64,000 bases of DNA. Origin: Microbacterium pseudoresistens. GTDB taxonomy: Bacteria > Actinomycetota > Actinomycetes > Actinomycetales > Microbacteriaceae. The stretch is from the NCBI RefSeq assembly GCF_013409745.1, contig NZ_JACCBH010000001.1, positions 868,001 through 932,000 of the forward strand, in the 5' to 3' direction. The notes beneath the pieces were generated by a model, which was not told where the DNA came from, made no database searches, and worked only from the letters and a program-made list of their open reading frames with translations. How positions within the stretch are numbered: the first letter of the stretch is position 1; every line of letters starts with the position of its first letter. Made by a program: the position numbers and the translations under genes. This document shows positions 42,452-52,072 of the stretch, piece by piece.

Positions 42452-43783
42452 ATGCCCCTGTGGAAGCTGCACGGCAACGGTCGCACCGTCGCGCCCGGCG
42501 CCGTCGTCCGTCCCGAAGAGCGCCTGAACTGGCCCGCCACGATCGCGATCGGCGTGCAGCACGTCATCGCCATGTTCGGCGCGACCTTCCTCGTGCCGAT
42601 CCTCACCGGATTCCCCGTGCCGACGACGCTGCTGTTCAGCGGTGTCGGCACGATCCTGTTCCTGCTGATCACGCGCAACAAGCTGCCCAGCTATCTGGGC
42701 TCGTCCTTCGCGTTCATCGCGCCGGTCACCGCGGCCACGGCGAGCGCCGGGATGGGATCGGCGCTGGCCGGCATCGTCGCCGTCGGCGTGCTGCTGGCCA
42801 TCATCGGCGTCGTCGTGCACACGGTCGGCGTGCAGTGGGTCGACCGGTTCCTGCCGCCCGTGCTCGCCGGCACGATCGTGGCGCTCATCGGGTTCAACCT
42901 CGCCGGCGCCGCGCACGGCAACTTCGCCGCCGCTCCCATCACGGCGACGTTCACGCTCGCGGCGACCATCCTGTTCGCCGTGCTGTTCCGCGGGTTCCTC
43001 GGGCGCATCTCGATCTTCCTCGGCGTCGCGGCCGGGTACATCTTCGCGGCCTTCCGCGGCGAGCTCGACTTCTCGGCCGTCGAGAGCGCGGCATGGGTCG
43101 GGCTGCCCACCTTCCACCTGCCCGACTTCGCCTCCAGCGGCACCTGGGCCGGCATCGCGATGTTCCTGCCGGTGGTGCTCGTGCTCATCGCCGAGAACGT
43201 CGGCCACGTGCGCGGCGTCGCGACGATGGTGGAGGATCCCGCGATCAACGAGAACACGGGCAAGGCGCTCATCGCCGACGGCGTCTCGACCGCGCTGGCC
43301 GGATTCTTCGGCGGCTCCGGCACGACCACGTACGGCGAGAACATCGGCGTCATGGCATCCACCCGCGTGTACTCGACCGCCGCCTACTGGGTGGCCGGGG
43401 CGGCCGCGATCCTGCTGAGCCTTTCGCCGAAGTTCGGCGAGGTCATCAACTCCGTGCCCGCGGGCGTGCTCGGAGGTGTGACCACGGCGCTGTACGGACT
43501 GATCGGCATCATCGGCGTGAAGATCTGGGTCGACAACCGCGTGGATTTCTCCCGCCCCGTCAACCAGTACACGGCCGCCGTCGCGCTCATCATCGCCGTG
43601 GGCGGGTTCATGATCAAGGACGAGAACTCCGGCTTCGAGCTGGGCGGCATCGTCATCGCCACGCTCGCCGCGATCGTGATCTACCACCTCGGCAACCTCA
43701 TCGCGCGCCTGAGGCGCACGGGTGCCGACGACCCGCGTCCGCTCGCGGCCGTCGGGCCGATGGGCGGCGATCCCGTCGACTGA
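42452..43783 (+). CDS. Uracil/xanthine permease family transporter (NCS2)
   Basis: 443 residues, about 12-14 membrane segments. NCS2 symporters import uracil or purines with H+ or Na+. Visible: IGVQHVIAMFGATFLVPILTG near the N-terminus, the substrate-site segment IAENVGHVRGVATM (Glu contacts the base) and GSGTTTYGENIGVMASTRVYS, the family signature. Together these favour uracil over purines (UraA-like). A GGAG site lies 6 bases before the ATG. The C-terminal tail is disordered. Confidence 0.92.
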   Translation: MPLWKLHGNGRTVAPGAVVRPEERLNWPATIAIGVQHVIAMFGATFLVPILTGFPVPTTLLFSGVGTILFLLITRNKLPSYLGSSFAFIAPVTAATASAGMGSALAGIVAVGVLLAIIGVVVHTVGVQWVDRFLPPVLAGTIVALIGFNLAGAAHGNFAAAPITATFTLAATILFAVLFRGFLGRISIFLGVAAGYIFAAFRGELDFSAVESAAWVGLPTFHLPDFASSGTWAGIAMFLPVVLVLIAENVGHVRGVATMVEDPAINENTGKALIADGVSTALAGFFGGSGTTTYGENIGVMASTRVYSTAAYWVAGAAAILLSLSPKFGEVINSVPAGVLGGVTTALYGLIGIIGVKIWVDNRVDFSRPVNQYTAAVALIIAVGGFMIKDENSGFELGGIVIATLAAIVIYHLGNLIARLRRTGADDPRPLAAVGPMGGDPVD

Positions 43784-43798
43784 GCCCCTCAGCTCCTT

Positions 43799-43880
43799 GC
43801 CGAGTGCACGGCTTGTCGCCGACTGCACGGCCTATTCCACGAAACAACCCGCTCACGCGACGGGATGCCGTGCACTCGGC
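43799..43880. repeat. Palindromic intergenic repeat, copy B
   Basis: Perfect outer arms GCCGAGTGCACGGC (43799-43812) and GCCGTGCACTCGGC (43867-43880). Inner part TGTCGCCGACTGCACGGCC and CGAAACAACCCG as in the other copies. Its right part overlaps the end of pxpBC: bases 43853-43880 encode the last residues and the stop. Confidence 0.9.
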
Positions 43881-45490
43881 GCGGGTGCGATCCGGAAGCG
43901 GATGCGAGCCCCTGGGGGGAGCTGAGCGGCGAGGTCGAGGTCGCCGTCGGCGACGCATCCGATCACGGGATAGCCGCCCGTCACCGGATGATCGGCGAGG
44001 AACAGCACGGGCTGACCATCGGGCGGCACCTGCAGTGCGCCCGTGACCATGCCCTCGCTGGGCAGCTCCCCCTCGACGGCGCGCTCCAGGCGCGCCGGCC
44101 CGTGCAGCCCTGAGCCGTGCAGCCCTGAGCCGTGCAGCCGCAGCCCCACCCGGTCCGAACGCGGCGTGACCTCCCACTCCCGCTCGGCGAGTGCGCGGCA
44201 CGCCTCGGGCGTGAACCAGTCGTCGCGCGGGCCGAGTACGACCTCCAGCTCGACGACCTCTCCGGATGCAGGGAGCATCCTAGGCAGGGGATCGGGCTGC
44301 ACCGGATGCGGCGCCGCGGCCGGGTCGCCGACGGCGATCGCGTCGTCGGCACGCACCGGCGCGGGGCCGAGGTCGGCGAGGGTGTCGGAGGCGGCGCTGC
44401 CGAGCACGGTCGGGGCGAGGATGCCACCGCGCACGCCGATCACCCGCCGCAGCCCGCGCTCCGGCGCCTCCCACTCGATCGCATCGCCGTCGCCCAACGC
44501 GTACGGGATGCCCGCGACCATCTCCTGCTCGTCGCCGTCGGGGCGGATGCGCCACGCCTCGCCCTCGGCGCCGGTGAACGCGATGACCGATGCCGGCCCG
44601 CGGTAGCGCAGCATCCCTGCGCCGATCGCCTCGAGCACCGCGGCACCGGGCGCATTGCCCACAGCCCGGTTCGCATCGCGCAGCGCCGTGCGGTCGGCGG
44701 CGCCGGAGACCGAGACGCCGAGGGAGGCATAGCCGGGGCGCCCGCGATCCTGGATCAGCAATTGCAGGGGCGGGCGGATGACGGTGAAGGCTCCTACCGC
44801 TTCGGTCGCCTCACCGCCTCCCGGTCGCCCCGCGGGGCCGGTCCGGACGCTCGACGACCGGCGGACGGCGGAGCCCCGGGCGGGTGCGCGCTCGAAGCGG
44901 ATGCGGGTGCCGGGGACGAGGAGGGCGGGCGGGTCGCGGTCGGGATCCCACATCACGGCATCCGTACGGCCGATGAGCTGCCAGCCGCCGGGGCTCTCGC
45001 GCGGATAGACGCCGGTGAACTCGCCCGCGAGGCCCACCGCCCCCGCCGGAACGCCCGTGCGCGGGGTGGCGCGACGGGGCACGGCGAACAGCGGATCGTT
45101 GCTCACGGCGTAGCCGAATCCGGGCGCGAAGCCCGAGAACGCGACCCGCCACTCCGCGGCGAGATGCCGACGCACGAGCTCCTCGGCCGAGACGCCGAGC
45201 AGGTCGGCGGCCTCGGCCAGATCGTCGCCGTCGTAGTGCACGGGGATGCGCACCTCCGGGCCCTCCGCGGCAGCATCGTCGCCGTCGACCGCATCCCCGA
45301 GCCGGCGCTCGAGCTCGGCGCGCGAGACGAGGGCCGGATCGAAACGCACGAGCACGGTGCGGGCGGCGGGGATCAGCTCGCGCACGCCCTCGATCCCGGC
45401 CGCGGCCCATCCCCGGTGCGCGCGGACCGCGGTGGCGAGGTCGGCGAACTCCGCGAGGATGCCGCGATCTGACGCCATGAGGAACCTCAT
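43853..45490 (-). CDS. 5-oxoprolinase subunits B and C, fused (PxpB-PxpC)
   Basis: 545 residues. PxpB-like domain first (about 1-205: [46 protein letters not shown]), a short linker, then PxpC (about 235-540: [38 protein letters not shown]). With PxpA these cleave 5-oxoproline to glutamate using ATP. Fusion of B and C is a known variant. [13 protein letters not shown] (from 44101-44139) is a tandem repeat in PxpC. The last residues APSARHPVA and stop derive from a palindromic repeat. The ATG overlaps the pxpA stop by 4 bases. Confidence 0.9.
   Translation of the reverse strand: MRFLMASDRGILAEFADLATAVRAHRGWAAAGIEGVRELIPAARTVLVRFDPALVSRAELERRLGDAVDGDDAAAEGPEVRIPVHYDGDDLAEAADLLGVSAEELVRRHLAAEWRVAFSGFAPGFGYAVSNDPLFAVPRRATPRTGVPAGAVGLAGEFTGVYPRESPGGWQLIGRTDAVMWDPDRDPPALLVPGTRIRFERAPARGSAVRRSSSVRTGPAGRPGGGEATEAVGAFTVIRPPLQLLIQDRGRPGYASLGVSVSGAADRTALRDANRAVGNAPGAAVLEAIGAGMLRYRGPASVIAFTGAEGEAWRIRPDGDEQEMVAGIPYALGDGDAIEWEAPERGLRRVIGVRGGILAPTVLGSAASDTLADLGPAPVRADDAIAVGDPAAAPHPVQPDPLPRMLPASGEVVELEVVLGPRDDWFTPEACRALAEREWEVTPRSDRVGLRLHGSGLHGSGLHGPARLERAVEGELPSEGMVTGALQVPPDGQPVLFLADHPVTGGYPVIGCVADGDLDLAAQLPPGARIRFRIAPAPSARHPVA
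44101..44139. repeat. 15-base tandem repeat in pxpBC
   Basis: CGTGCAGCCCTGAGC occurs 2.6 times in perfect tandem. On the coding strand it adds LHGSG units and keeps the frame, so copy number can vary without loss of the gene. Confidence 0.85.
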
Positions 45491-46257
45491 CGCCCGCCGC
45501 CGACGAACGGGCGGATGGCGATACCCGCGGCAGCGAGCGCCGCACGCAGGGTCTGCGCCATCGCGACCGCACCGGGGCTGTCGCCGTGCACGCAGATCGA
45601 GCGCGCGTCCACGCGCACGTCGGTGCCGTCGACGGCACGGATGACGCCGTCACGCGCGAAGCGCACCATCCGCTCGGCGACGGCTTCCGGGTCGTCGAGC
45701 ACGGCGCCAGGCGCGGTGCGCGGCACGAGGCGGCCGTCGGGCAGGTAGCCGCGGTCGGCGAAGGCCTCGGCGGCCGTCGCGAGCCCGGCCTCAGCGGCGA
45801 TCGGCAGCACGACGCCGCCGGCGAGACCCAGCACCACGAGCGAGGGATCCACCGCGCGGATGCCGGCGATCACGGCTCGCGCCTGCCGCTCGTCGCGCGC
45901 GATCGTGTTGTAGAGCGCGCCGTGCGGCTTGACGTAGCGCACGGCGCCGCCGGCGGCCCGGGCCGCGTCGAGCATCCATGCCAGCTGCTCCTCGACATCG
46001 GCCTGCAGGGCGGCGGCGTCGGGGCTCATCGGCCTGCGCCCGAACCCCTCGAAGTCGCGGTAGGAGGGATGCGCGCCGATCGTCACGCCGCGCGCGACGG
46101 CGGCGCCGAGCGTTTCGCGAATGCCGCCGGGCGTGCCGGCATGGAAGCCGCACGAGACGTTCGCGCTGGAGACCAGCGCCAGCATCCCCTCGTCGTCGGC
46201 GACGATGCGATCGGGGCTGTTCTCGCCGAGGTCGGCGTTGAGGTCGATCCAGTCCAT
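45487..46257 (-). CDS. pxpA: 5-oxoprolinase subunit A (LamB/YcsF family)
   Basis: 256 residues from ATG 46257 (GAGGAG 7 bases upstream). LamB/YcsF signature: [56 protein letters not shown] and [12 protein letters not shown], with metal-site His and Asp intact. It works with PxpB and PxpC on 5-oxoproline, a waste product of glutamine and peptide breakdown. The upstream longer frame overlaps repeat copy C and is not coding. Confidence 0.95.
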   Translation of the reverse strand: MDWIDLNADLGENSPDRIVADDEGMLALVSSANVSCGFHAGTPGGIRETLGAAVARGVTIGAHPSYRDFEGFGRRPMSPDAAALQADVEEQLAWMLDAARAAGGAVRYVKPHGALYNTIARDERQARAVIAGIRAVDPSLVVLGLAGGVVLPIAAEAGLATAAEAFADRGYLPDGRLVPRTAPGAVLDDPEAVAERMVRFARDGVIRAVDGTDVRVDARSICVHGDSPGAVAMAQTLRAALAAAGIAIRPFVGGGR

Positions 46258-46310
46258 GCGGGCTCCTCGCCCCATCGTGTCAGATGCCGCATCCTCCCCG
46301 TCATCCCCTC

Positions 46311-46390
46311 CCGAGTGCGCGGCTTGCCGTCGACTGCACGGCTTGTTCCACGAAACAGTCCGCTCACTCGACGACAAGCCGTGCACTCGG
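46311..46390. repeat. Palindromic intergenic repeat, copy C
   Basis: Arms CCGAGTGCGCGGC (46311-46323) and GCCGTGCACTCGG (46378-46390) with one mismatch; inner GACTGCACGGCTTGTTCC and GACGACAAGCCG pair as well. It lies in the 151-base gap between the amidase stop and pxpA start, both on the minus strand. Confidence 0.88.
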
Positions 46391-46408
46391 CGCAGGGAGA
46401 GAGGAGCG

Positions 46409-47842
46409 TCACTCCAGCCCCGGCGGGAACCCCGAGATCCCCGAGGCACGCTCCAGCCGGGCGGCGAGCGCGATGATCGTCGCCTCGCCGCCGGGGCGCC
46501 CGATCAGCTGCACGCTCACCGGATGCCCGCCGGCCGTGCGCGACACCGGCACGACGATCGCGGGGAGCCCGGCGACGTTGACGAAGCTGCTGTACGGCGC
46601 ATACTGCACCTGACGCGCGAAGCACCGCTCCGGATCCGACTCGTCGTAGCTGCCCACCGGCTGCGGCGGTTCGGCCAGCGCGGGGGTGAGCACGGCGTCG
46701 AAGGGCGCGAACTCCTCGATCGTGGCGCGCTCGAACTCGGCCGCGGCGCTGAGCCCGGAGAGCAGCTGCGGCGCCGTGAGCCGGCGCCCCTCCGCCACGA
46801 GGTACGCGGTCATGGGTCGCACCAGCGCCAGTTCGGCCGCCGACAGCGTCATGCGGGCGGCACTCGCCCGCCACAGCACGCCGAACAGGGATGCGTATCC
46901 GCGCGGCCGCCAGGCGAGGTCGTCGATCGCGCACCCGTCGTTCTGCAACACGGCGGCGGCGTGCTGCACGGCCGCGGCGGCATCCGGATCGAGCGCGATG
47001 TCGACGTCGTCGTCCCACGGGCTCACCGTCGTCACCGCGACGCGGGTCGCGCCGGGATCGGCCGTGGCCGCGTTGAGGAACGGACCCGATCCCGGCGCCC
47101 CCGTCGCGAACGGATAGGGGCGGCCGTCGACGAGCGCATCCAGAAGCAGGGCGGCATCGGCCACCGTGCGGGCGATAGGTCCGGTCACGGCGAGCCCGCC
47201 GACGCCGGTCATGCCCGAGCCCACGGCGACCCGACCGCGCGACGGCTTCAGCCCCACGACGCCGACGGTCGCGGCCGGGATGCGGATGGAGCCGCCGCCG
47301 TCCGAGGCGGGCGCGAGCGAGACGAGCCCGGCTGCCACCGCCACCGCGGCGCCGCCGCTGGAGCCGCCGGCGCCGTTGCGCGCATCCCACGGATCGCGAG
47401 CGGGCGGGGCGACATCCGACTCGGTGTAACCGACGAGCCCGAACTCGGGGGTGTTCGTCTTGCCCAGGCTGATACCGCCCGCCTCGTCGAGCACCAGGGC
47501 CTCAGGATCGGATGCCGTGGGCACGAACCCCCCGTGCAGTCCGTGCAGTCCGTGCAGCCGCGACCCGTAGCGGGTGGGCACGCCGGCGCGGGCGACGAGA
47601 TCCTTGTCGCCGAAAGCCAGTCCCCACAGCGCGCCGCACGGCTCGGCGTCGCCGAGCGCCTCGGCGCGGACGAGCGCCGCATCCCCCGTCACCTCGACGA
47701 ACGCACCGAGACCGCCCTCGTGTCCGTCGTCGAACCGCCGGATGCGTTCGAGGTAGTGCGCGACCAGCTCGCGGGGAGAGACGTCGCCGCGGCGCAGCGC
47801 ATCCCGCTGCTCCAGGGCGGTGAGCTCGTGCAGCTCCGCCAT
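46409..47842 (-). CDS. Amidase signature family protein
   Basis: 477 residues. The Ser-cisSer-Lys triad is visible: Lys in [11 protein letters not shown] (about 79), cis-Ser in [17 protein letters not shown] and nucleophile Ser in [11 protein letters not shown]. It hydrolyses a carboxamide to acid and ammonia; the substrate is unknown. [10 protein letters not shown] near residue 100 comes from a 9-base tandem repeat in the DNA. The ATG lies 2 bases after the stop of the celR-like regulator, so it belongs to that operon, and the 5-oxoprolinase genes follow in the same direction. Gat subunits are unlikely since no gatB or gatC is nearby. Confidence 0.9.
   Translation of the reverse strand: MAELHELTALEQRDALRRGDVSPRELVAHYLERIRRFDDGHEGGLGAFVEVTGDAALVRAEALGDAEPCGALWGLAFGDKDLVARAGVPTRYGSRLHGLHGLHGGFVPTASDPEALVLDEAGGISLGKTNTPEFGLVGYTESDVAPPARDPWDARNGAGGSSGGAAVAVAAGLVSLAPASDGGGSIRIPAATVGVVGLKPSRGRVAVGSGMTGVGGLAVTGPIARTVADAALLLDALVDGRPYPFATGAPGSGPFLNAATADPGATRVAVTTVSPWDDDVDIALDPDAAAAVQHAAAVLQNDGCAIDDLAWRPRGYASLFGVLWRASAARMTLSAAELALVRPMTAYLVAEGRRLTAPQLLSGLSAAAEFERATIEEFAPFDAVLTPALAEPPQPVGSYDESDPERCFARQVQYAPYSSFVNVAGLPAIVVPVSRTAGGHPVSVQLIGRPGGEATIIALAARLERASGISGFPPGLE
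47532..47558. repeat. 9-base tandem repeat in the amidase gene
   Basis: CCGTGCAGT is repeated three times (the last ends in C). It encodes LHG units, keeps the frame, and lies on the surface-loop part between the catalytic Lys and Ser segments. Confidence 0.8.
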
Positions 47843-47844
47843 GC

Positions 47845-48855
47845 TCAGCTCGACGCCCGCACGACGAGCTCGGTGGGCAGGATCGTCGTGCGCTCGGCCG
47901 GACGCCCGGCGAGATGATCCAACAGCACCTGCACCATCGTCTCGCCCATGTCGTGCAGAGGCTGGCGCACGGTCGACAGGGCGGGATCGGTCGCCACCGC
48001 CACGGGGGAGTCGTCGACGCCGATGAGCGCCACGTCCTCGGGCACGCGCAGCCCGGCACCCTGCAGCGCGGTCATCACTCCGCGGGCCATAAGGTCGCTG
48101 GCGGCGAAGATCGCATCCGGTGCGGGCTCTCCGGATGCGCGGAGGCCGGCCAGCAGTTCCCGGGTCGCCTCGCGCGCGACGTCTTCGGCGAAGCCGCCCT
48201 CCACGACCGCCACCGGCTCGAACCCGGCGTCGGCGAGCGCCGCGCGGAACCCGTCGACGCGGTCGATTCCGGCCGGCATCGTGAGGGGGCCTGCGACCAT
48301 CGCGAGGCGCCGGCGCCCGCGCGCGAGCAGGTGCTCGGTGGCCGTGCGCCCCGCGGCGACGTTGTCGACGTCGACGACGAAGTCCGTGTCGCGGCGGCGC
48401 TCGGGGCGTCCGCCGAACACCACCGGCAGCGTCTCGGCGATCCGGTCGACGAAGGCGTCGCTCGTGTGGTGCGAGACGATGATCGCCGCATCCACACCGC
48501 CGTTGCGCATGAAGCTCGTCATCTTGTCGCGCGGGTCGTCGCTGGCGATGAGCAGGTTGAGGATGTAGTCCGAGCCGGTCAGCCGGGCGCTGATGCCCGA
48601 GACGATCTCGGCGAAGAACGGATCGCCGAAGAACCGACGGGTGTTCTCCGGCACGACGAGCGCGATCGCGTGCGTCTGCCTGCTCGCCAGCGACCGGGCG
48701 GCCCGGTGGGGCGTGTACCGCATCCGCTCGATCGCGTCGGTGACCGCCGCGAACGCCTCCGGACTCACCGCCGTGGAGCCGTTGACCACCCGCGACACCG
48801 TCGAGCGCGAGACGCCCGCGGCCACCGCGACCTCTTCGATGGTGGCGCGAGTCAC
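47845..48855 (-). CDS. LacI family regulator, CelR/CebR-like
   Basis: 336 residues from GTG 48855 (GGGAGGA 6 bases upstream). LacI helix-turn-helix and hinge ([37 protein letters not shown]), then a periplasmic-binding-type sugar domain ([48 protein letters not shown]). The 24-bp palindrome upstream of the adjacent beta-glucosidase contains exactly the CelR/CebR site TGGGAGCGCTCCCA, so this is very likely the cellobiose-responsive repressor of its own operon. It follows the glucosidase by 28 bases. Confidence 0.92.
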   Translation of the reverse strand: MTRATIEEVAVAAGVSRSTVSRVVNGSTAVSPEAFAAVTDAIERMRYTPHRAARSLASRQTHAIALVVPENTRRFFGDPFFAEIVSGISARLTGSDYILNLLIASDDPRDKMTSFMRNGGVDAAIIVSHHTSDAFVDRIAETLPVVFGGRPERRRDTDFVVDVDNVAAGRTATEHLLARGRRRLAMVAGPLTMPAGIDRVDGFRAALADAGFEPVAVVEGGFAEDVAREATRELLAGLRASGEPAPDAIFAASDLMARGVMTALQGAGLRVPEDVALIGVDDSPVAVATDPALSTVRQPLHDMGETMVQVLLDHLAGRPAERTTILPTELVVRASS

Positions 48856-48883
48856 GGCGATCCTCCCGGGGCGGACGGCGCGT

Positions 48884-50314
48884 CTACAACGAGCGCGCGG
48901 CGATGATCCGAGCGTACTCCCGACCGCTGTCCTTGACCGTGCGCTCCTGGGTGTCGTAGTCGACGCGCACGATCCCGAAGCGCTTATCGTAGCCCCACGA
49001 CCATTCGAAGTTGTCCATGAGCGACCAGGCGAAGTACCCGCGCACATCGACACCCGTGTCGACGGCATCCAGCACCGCGGCCAGGTGCGCGCGCAGATAG
49101 TCGGTGCGATCCGCGTCGTGCACGCGCTTCTCGCCGTTCTCGACCGAGACCGCATCGTCGAAGGCGGCGCCGTTCTCGGTGATGAACAGCCGCACCCCCG
49201 CGGGTCGCGCGTACTCGTCCCACACCCGCTGCAGTAGCCGGGTGAGTCCCTCGGGCTGAATCTCCCAGTTCTGCGCCGTGCGGGGCAGCCCCCGCTCCAC
49301 GGGGTGGATGCCCTCGAACGACGGGTACGGGCTGCGCCCCGGCCGCGTTGTGGCCGGGCCGCCGCCGACGGGCGGATGCTCCTGCCGCGTTCCCGAGACG
49401 AGGTCGCCGTGGTAGTAGTTGACCCCCTGCGTGTCGATGGGCTGCGCGATCGCCGTCAGATCGCCGTCGTGCACGGCGGCCTCGAACGCGTCGACGGCCG
49501 CCGGATCCACGGCCCGGATGTCCTCGACGATGTCGGCGGGATAGCTCGCGCGGTGGATCGGATCGAGGAACCAGCGGTTGAACTGCCCGTCCACGCGGCG
49601 CGCGGCATCGACGTCCCCGGCGTTCTGCGGATCGGCGGGGTCGGCCACGGTGTGGTTCAGCGTGATGCCCAGATCGAGCGACGCGTCGCGCCCGCGCAGC
49701 TCGCGCACCGCGCCGCCGTGGGCGAGCAGGAGGTGGTGCGAGGCGAGCAGCCCCTCGGCGACGCTCGTGTGCCCCGGCGCGTGCTCGCCGCCGGTGTGGC
49801 CGAGGAAGGATGCGCACCACGGCTCGTTGAGCGTGGTCCACACCTTCACGCGGTCGCCGAGCGCGTCGTGCAGGCTCGCCGCGTAATCGACGAAGCGCTC
49901 GGCCGTGTCGCGCGAGACCCATCCGCCCTTCTCCTGCAGGGCCTGCGGCAGGTCCCAGTGGTACAGCGTGAGCCAGGGCAGGATGTCGGCGGCGAGCAGC
50001 TCGTCGACGAGACGCGAGTAGAAGTCGATGCCGGCGGAGTTCACGGCACCGCCGTCGGGGCGCACGCGCGCCCAGGAGACGGAGAAGCGGTAGGTCTGCA
50101 GCCCCAGGCTCTTCATGAGCGCCACGTCGTCGGCGTACCGGCGGTAATGATCGCACGCGACGTCTCCGTCGTCGCCGCCGACGATCGCACCGGGGATGCG
50201 CGTGAACGCATCCCAGATCGACGCGGTGCGGCCGTCGTCGAAGGCCGCGCCCTCGATCTGGTACGCCGCGGTGGCGGCGCCGAAGAGAAAGCCGTCGGGG
50301 AACGCGCGAGTCAT
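48884..50314 (-). CDS. Beta-glucosidase, glycoside hydrolase family 1
   Basis: 476 residues from ATG 50314. TIM-barrel GH1 enzyme that releases glucose from cellobiose and related beta-glucosides. Acid/base Glu in WTTLNEPWCASF and nucleophile Glu in LFITENGAAFDD are intact, as are FLFGAATAAYQIEG at the N-terminus and SLMDNFEWSWGYDKRFG near the end. No signal peptide, so it acts on imported sugar. It is the first gene after the CelR-type operator and corresponds to bglC-like genes in cellulolytic Actinobacteria. No cellobiose ABC transporter is in the window. Confidence 0.95.
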   Translation of the reverse strand: MTRAFPDGFLFGAATAAYQIEGAAFDDGRTASIWDAFTRIPGAIVGGDDGDVACDHYRRYADDVALMKSLGLQTYRFSVSWARVRPDGGAVNSAGIDFYSRLVDELLAADILPWLTLYHWDLPQALQEKGGWVSRDTAERFVDYAASLHDALGDRVKVWTTLNEPWCASFLGHTGGEHAPGHTSVAEGLLASHHLLLAHGGAVRELRGRDASLDLGITLNHTVADPADPQNAGDVDAARRVDGQFNRWFLDPIHRASYPADIVEDIRAVDPAAVDAFEAAVHDGDLTAIAQPIDTQGVNYYHGDLVSGTRQEHPPVGGGPATTRPGRSPYPSFEGIHPVERGLPRTAQNWEIQPEGLTRLLQRVWDEYARPAGVRLFITENGAAFDDAVSVENGEKRVHDADRTDYLRAHLAAVLDAVDTGVDVRGYFAWSLMDNFEWSWGYDKRFGIVRVDYDTQERTVKDSGREYARIIAARSL

Positions 50315-50321
50315 GGGGTCA

Positions 50322-50345
50322 GCGTATGGGAGCGCTCCCATACGC
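50322..50345. promoter_or_regulatory. CelR/CebR operator
   Basis: A perfect 24-bp palindrome, GCGTATGGGAGCGCTCCC plus its remainder, centred on TGGGAGCGCTCCCA, the known CelR (Thermobifida) and CebR (Streptomyces) site. It lies 8 bases upstream of the beta-glucosidase ATG, where bound repressor blocks transcription. Confidence 0.93.
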
Positions 50346-50376
50346 GTCAATGGAGGTGCGGCGCACGGCCCCTCCG

Positions 50377-50455
50377 CGAGTGCGCGGCTTGTCGCCGAAT
50401 GCGCGGCTTATCGACGGGAACAAGCCGCGCACTCGGCGGGATCCCGCGCACTCGT
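50377..50455. repeat. Palindromic intergenic repeat, copy D
   Basis: Begins CGAGTGCGCGGCTTGTCGCC and has inner GAACAAGCCGCGCACTCGGCG and a final CCGCGCACTCG. Same order of elements as copies A-C. It lies between the divergent beta-glucosidase and apt genes. Confidence 0.88.
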
Positions 50456-50470
50456 CGAGCCCCGCGCGCG

Positions 50471-50476
50471 TACTCT
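50471..50476 (+). promoter_or_regulatory. -10 element, leaderless start of apt
   Basis: TACTCT ends 6 bases before the GTG at 50483. Confidence 0.5.
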
Positions 50477-50482
50477 GGTGCG

Positions 50483-51004
50483 GTGACCTCCGCCACAGCG
50501 CTCGCCCGCGCAGAATCCCTCATCCGCTCGATCCCGGATCACCCCGAGCCCGGCATCCTGTTCCGCGACATCACGCCGCTGCTCGCCGACGCCGAGGGAT
50601 TGCGCGTCACGACCGAGGCGCTCGTCGAGCCGTTCGCCGGTTCCTTCGACGTTATCGCAGGGATCGAGGCGCGCGGCTTCATCCTCGCCGCCGCGGCCGC
50701 CATCGTCGCCGGCACCGGTCTCGTGCCGATCCGCAAGGCCGGCAAGCTCCCCCAACCCGCCGCGGCCGTCGACTACGCGCTCGAGTACGGCACGGCCACG
50801 ATCGAGATGCACGATGATCTGCCCGCGGGATCGCGCATCCTCTTGATCGACGACGTGCTCGCCACGGGAGGCACGCTCGCCGCCGGGCGACGCATCGTCG
50901 AGCAACTCGGCTACACCGTCGCCGGAGTCTCGGTGCTGTTCGAGATCGCCGGGCTCGGCGGCCGCGACTTCGTCGGCGACGTGCACACCGTCTTCTCCTC
51001 GTGA
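50483..51004 (+). CDS. apt: Adenine phosphoribosyltransferase
   Basis: 173 residues from GTG 50483. Salvages adenine with PRPP to AMP. Core features: GILFRDITPLLAD, DVIAGIEARGFILAAAAA, GLVPIRKAGKLP, the EYGTATIEMH segment and the PRPP loop RILLIDDVLATGGTLAAG. A long upstream open frame antisense to the glucosidase is ignored. Its closeness to purS and purQ makes a small purine island. Confidence 0.95.
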   Translation: MTSATALARAESLIRSIPDHPEPGILFRDITPLLADAEGLRVTTEALVEPFAGSFDVIAGIEARGFILAAAAAIVAGTGLVPIRKAGKLPQPAAAVDYALEYGTATIEMHDDLPAGSRILLIDDVLATGGTLAAGRRIVEQLGYTVAGVSVLFEIAGLGGRDFVGDVHTVFSS

Positions 51005-51074
51005 CCGCAGCGGGCACGGCCCGGGCGCGGCGATAGACTGACCGCATCCCCGCCCGCGACTTCCGGAGCCTCGA

Positions 51075-51323
51075 ATGCCCACCATCGTCGTCGACGTCAT
51101 GCCCAAGTCCGAACTCCTCGACCCGCAGGGCAAAGCCGTCTCCGGTGCCTTCGCGCGCACGGGCGTGACCGCCTTCAGCGATGTGCGCATCGGCAAGCGC
51201 TTCGAGCTGACCGTCGACGGCGAAGTGACGGATGCCGTGCTCGCCGAGGCGAAGCGCGTCGCCGCGGACGTGCTCTCCAACTCCGTCATCGAGGACGTCG
51301 TCGGCATCGAGGTCGTGGAGTGA
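51075..51323 (+). CDS. purS: Phosphoribosylformylglycinamidine synthase subunit PurS
   Basis: 82 residues, the normal size. PurS bridges PurQ and PurL in the FGAM synthase complex. Visible: [18 protein letters not shown], the [12 protein letters not shown] strand and [17 protein letters not shown] end. CCGGAG lies upstream of the ATG with an apparent transcript start near TAGACT (51033). It overlaps purQ by 4 bases. purL is not in the window. Confidence 0.96.
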   Translation: MPTIVVDVMPKSELLDPQGKAVSGAFARTGVTAFSDVRIGKRFELTVDGEVTDAVLAEAKRVAADVLSNSVIEDVVGIEVVE

Positions 51324-52027
51324 GCATCCGCATCGGGGTCATCACCTTCCCGGGCTCCCTCGACGACCGCGATGCGCAGCGGGCCGTGCGCCTGGCCGGT
51401 GCCGAGCCCGTCGCCCTATGGCACGGCTCGCACGACCTCGACGGCGTCGACGCCCTCGTGCTGCCCGGCGGATTCAGCTACGGCGACTACCTGCGCTCGG
51501 GCGCCATCGCCGCACTCTCGCCGATCATGGCCGAGGTGAAGGATGCCGCCGCGAGCGGGATGCCCGTGCTCGGCATCTGCAACGGGTTCCAGATGCTCGT
51601 CGAGGCGCATCTGCTGCCGGGCGGGCTCATCCGCAACGACCATCAGCACTTCGTGCGCCGCGATCAGCGCCTGGTCGTCGAGAACGCCGGCACGGCTTGG
51701 ACGAGCGCGTTCGAGAAGGGGCAGGAGATCGTCATCCCGCTGAAGAACGGCGAGGGCGGCTACATCGCATCCGAAGACACTCTCGACCGCCTCGAGGGCG
51801 AAGGCCTCGTCGCCTTCCGCTACGCCGGCGTCAACCCGAACGGATCGCTGCGCGACATCGCCGGCGTCACGAACGAGCGCGGCAACGTCGTGGGGCTTAT
51901 GCCGCATCCCGAGCACGCGACCGAGCCCGGCTTCGGCCCCGACACGTCCGCGGCGATGCGCTCGGGCACCGATGGTCTCGGGTTCTTCACGAGCGCCATC
52001 GCCGCCGTCGCGCACGCCGCGGCGTAG
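51320..52027 (+). CDS. purQ: Phosphoribosylformylglycinamidine synthase subunit PurQ
   Basis: 235 residues from GTG 51320 (GTGA overlap with purS). Class I glutaminase that feeds ammonia to PurL. Nucleophile Cys in [20 protein letters not shown], catalytic His-x-Glu in [11 protein letters not shown], and oxyanion loop [19 protein letters not shown] are intact. Coupled to purS, so the two subunits are made together. Confidence 0.97.
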   Translation: MSIRIGVITFPGSLDDRDAQRAVRLAGAEPVALWHGSHDLDGVDALVLPGGFSYGDYLRSGAIAALSPIMAEVKDAAASGMPVLGICNGFQMLVEAHLLPGGLIRNDHQHFVRRDQRLVVENAGTAWTSAFEKGQEIVIPLKNGEGGYIASEDTLDRLEGEGLVAFRYAGVNPNGSLRDIAGVTNERGNVVGLMPHPEHATEPGFGPDTSAAMRSGTDGLGFFTSAIAAVAHAAA

Positions 52028-52059
52028 CGGCATCGCGCGGAGGCCCTGCACCCCGGCGA

Positions 52060-52065
52060 TAGAGT
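52060..52065 (+). promoter_or_regulatory. -10 element, leaderless start
   Basis: TAGAGT ends 7 bases before the GTG at 52073. Confidence 0.5.
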
Positions 52066-52072
52066 CGGGGAC

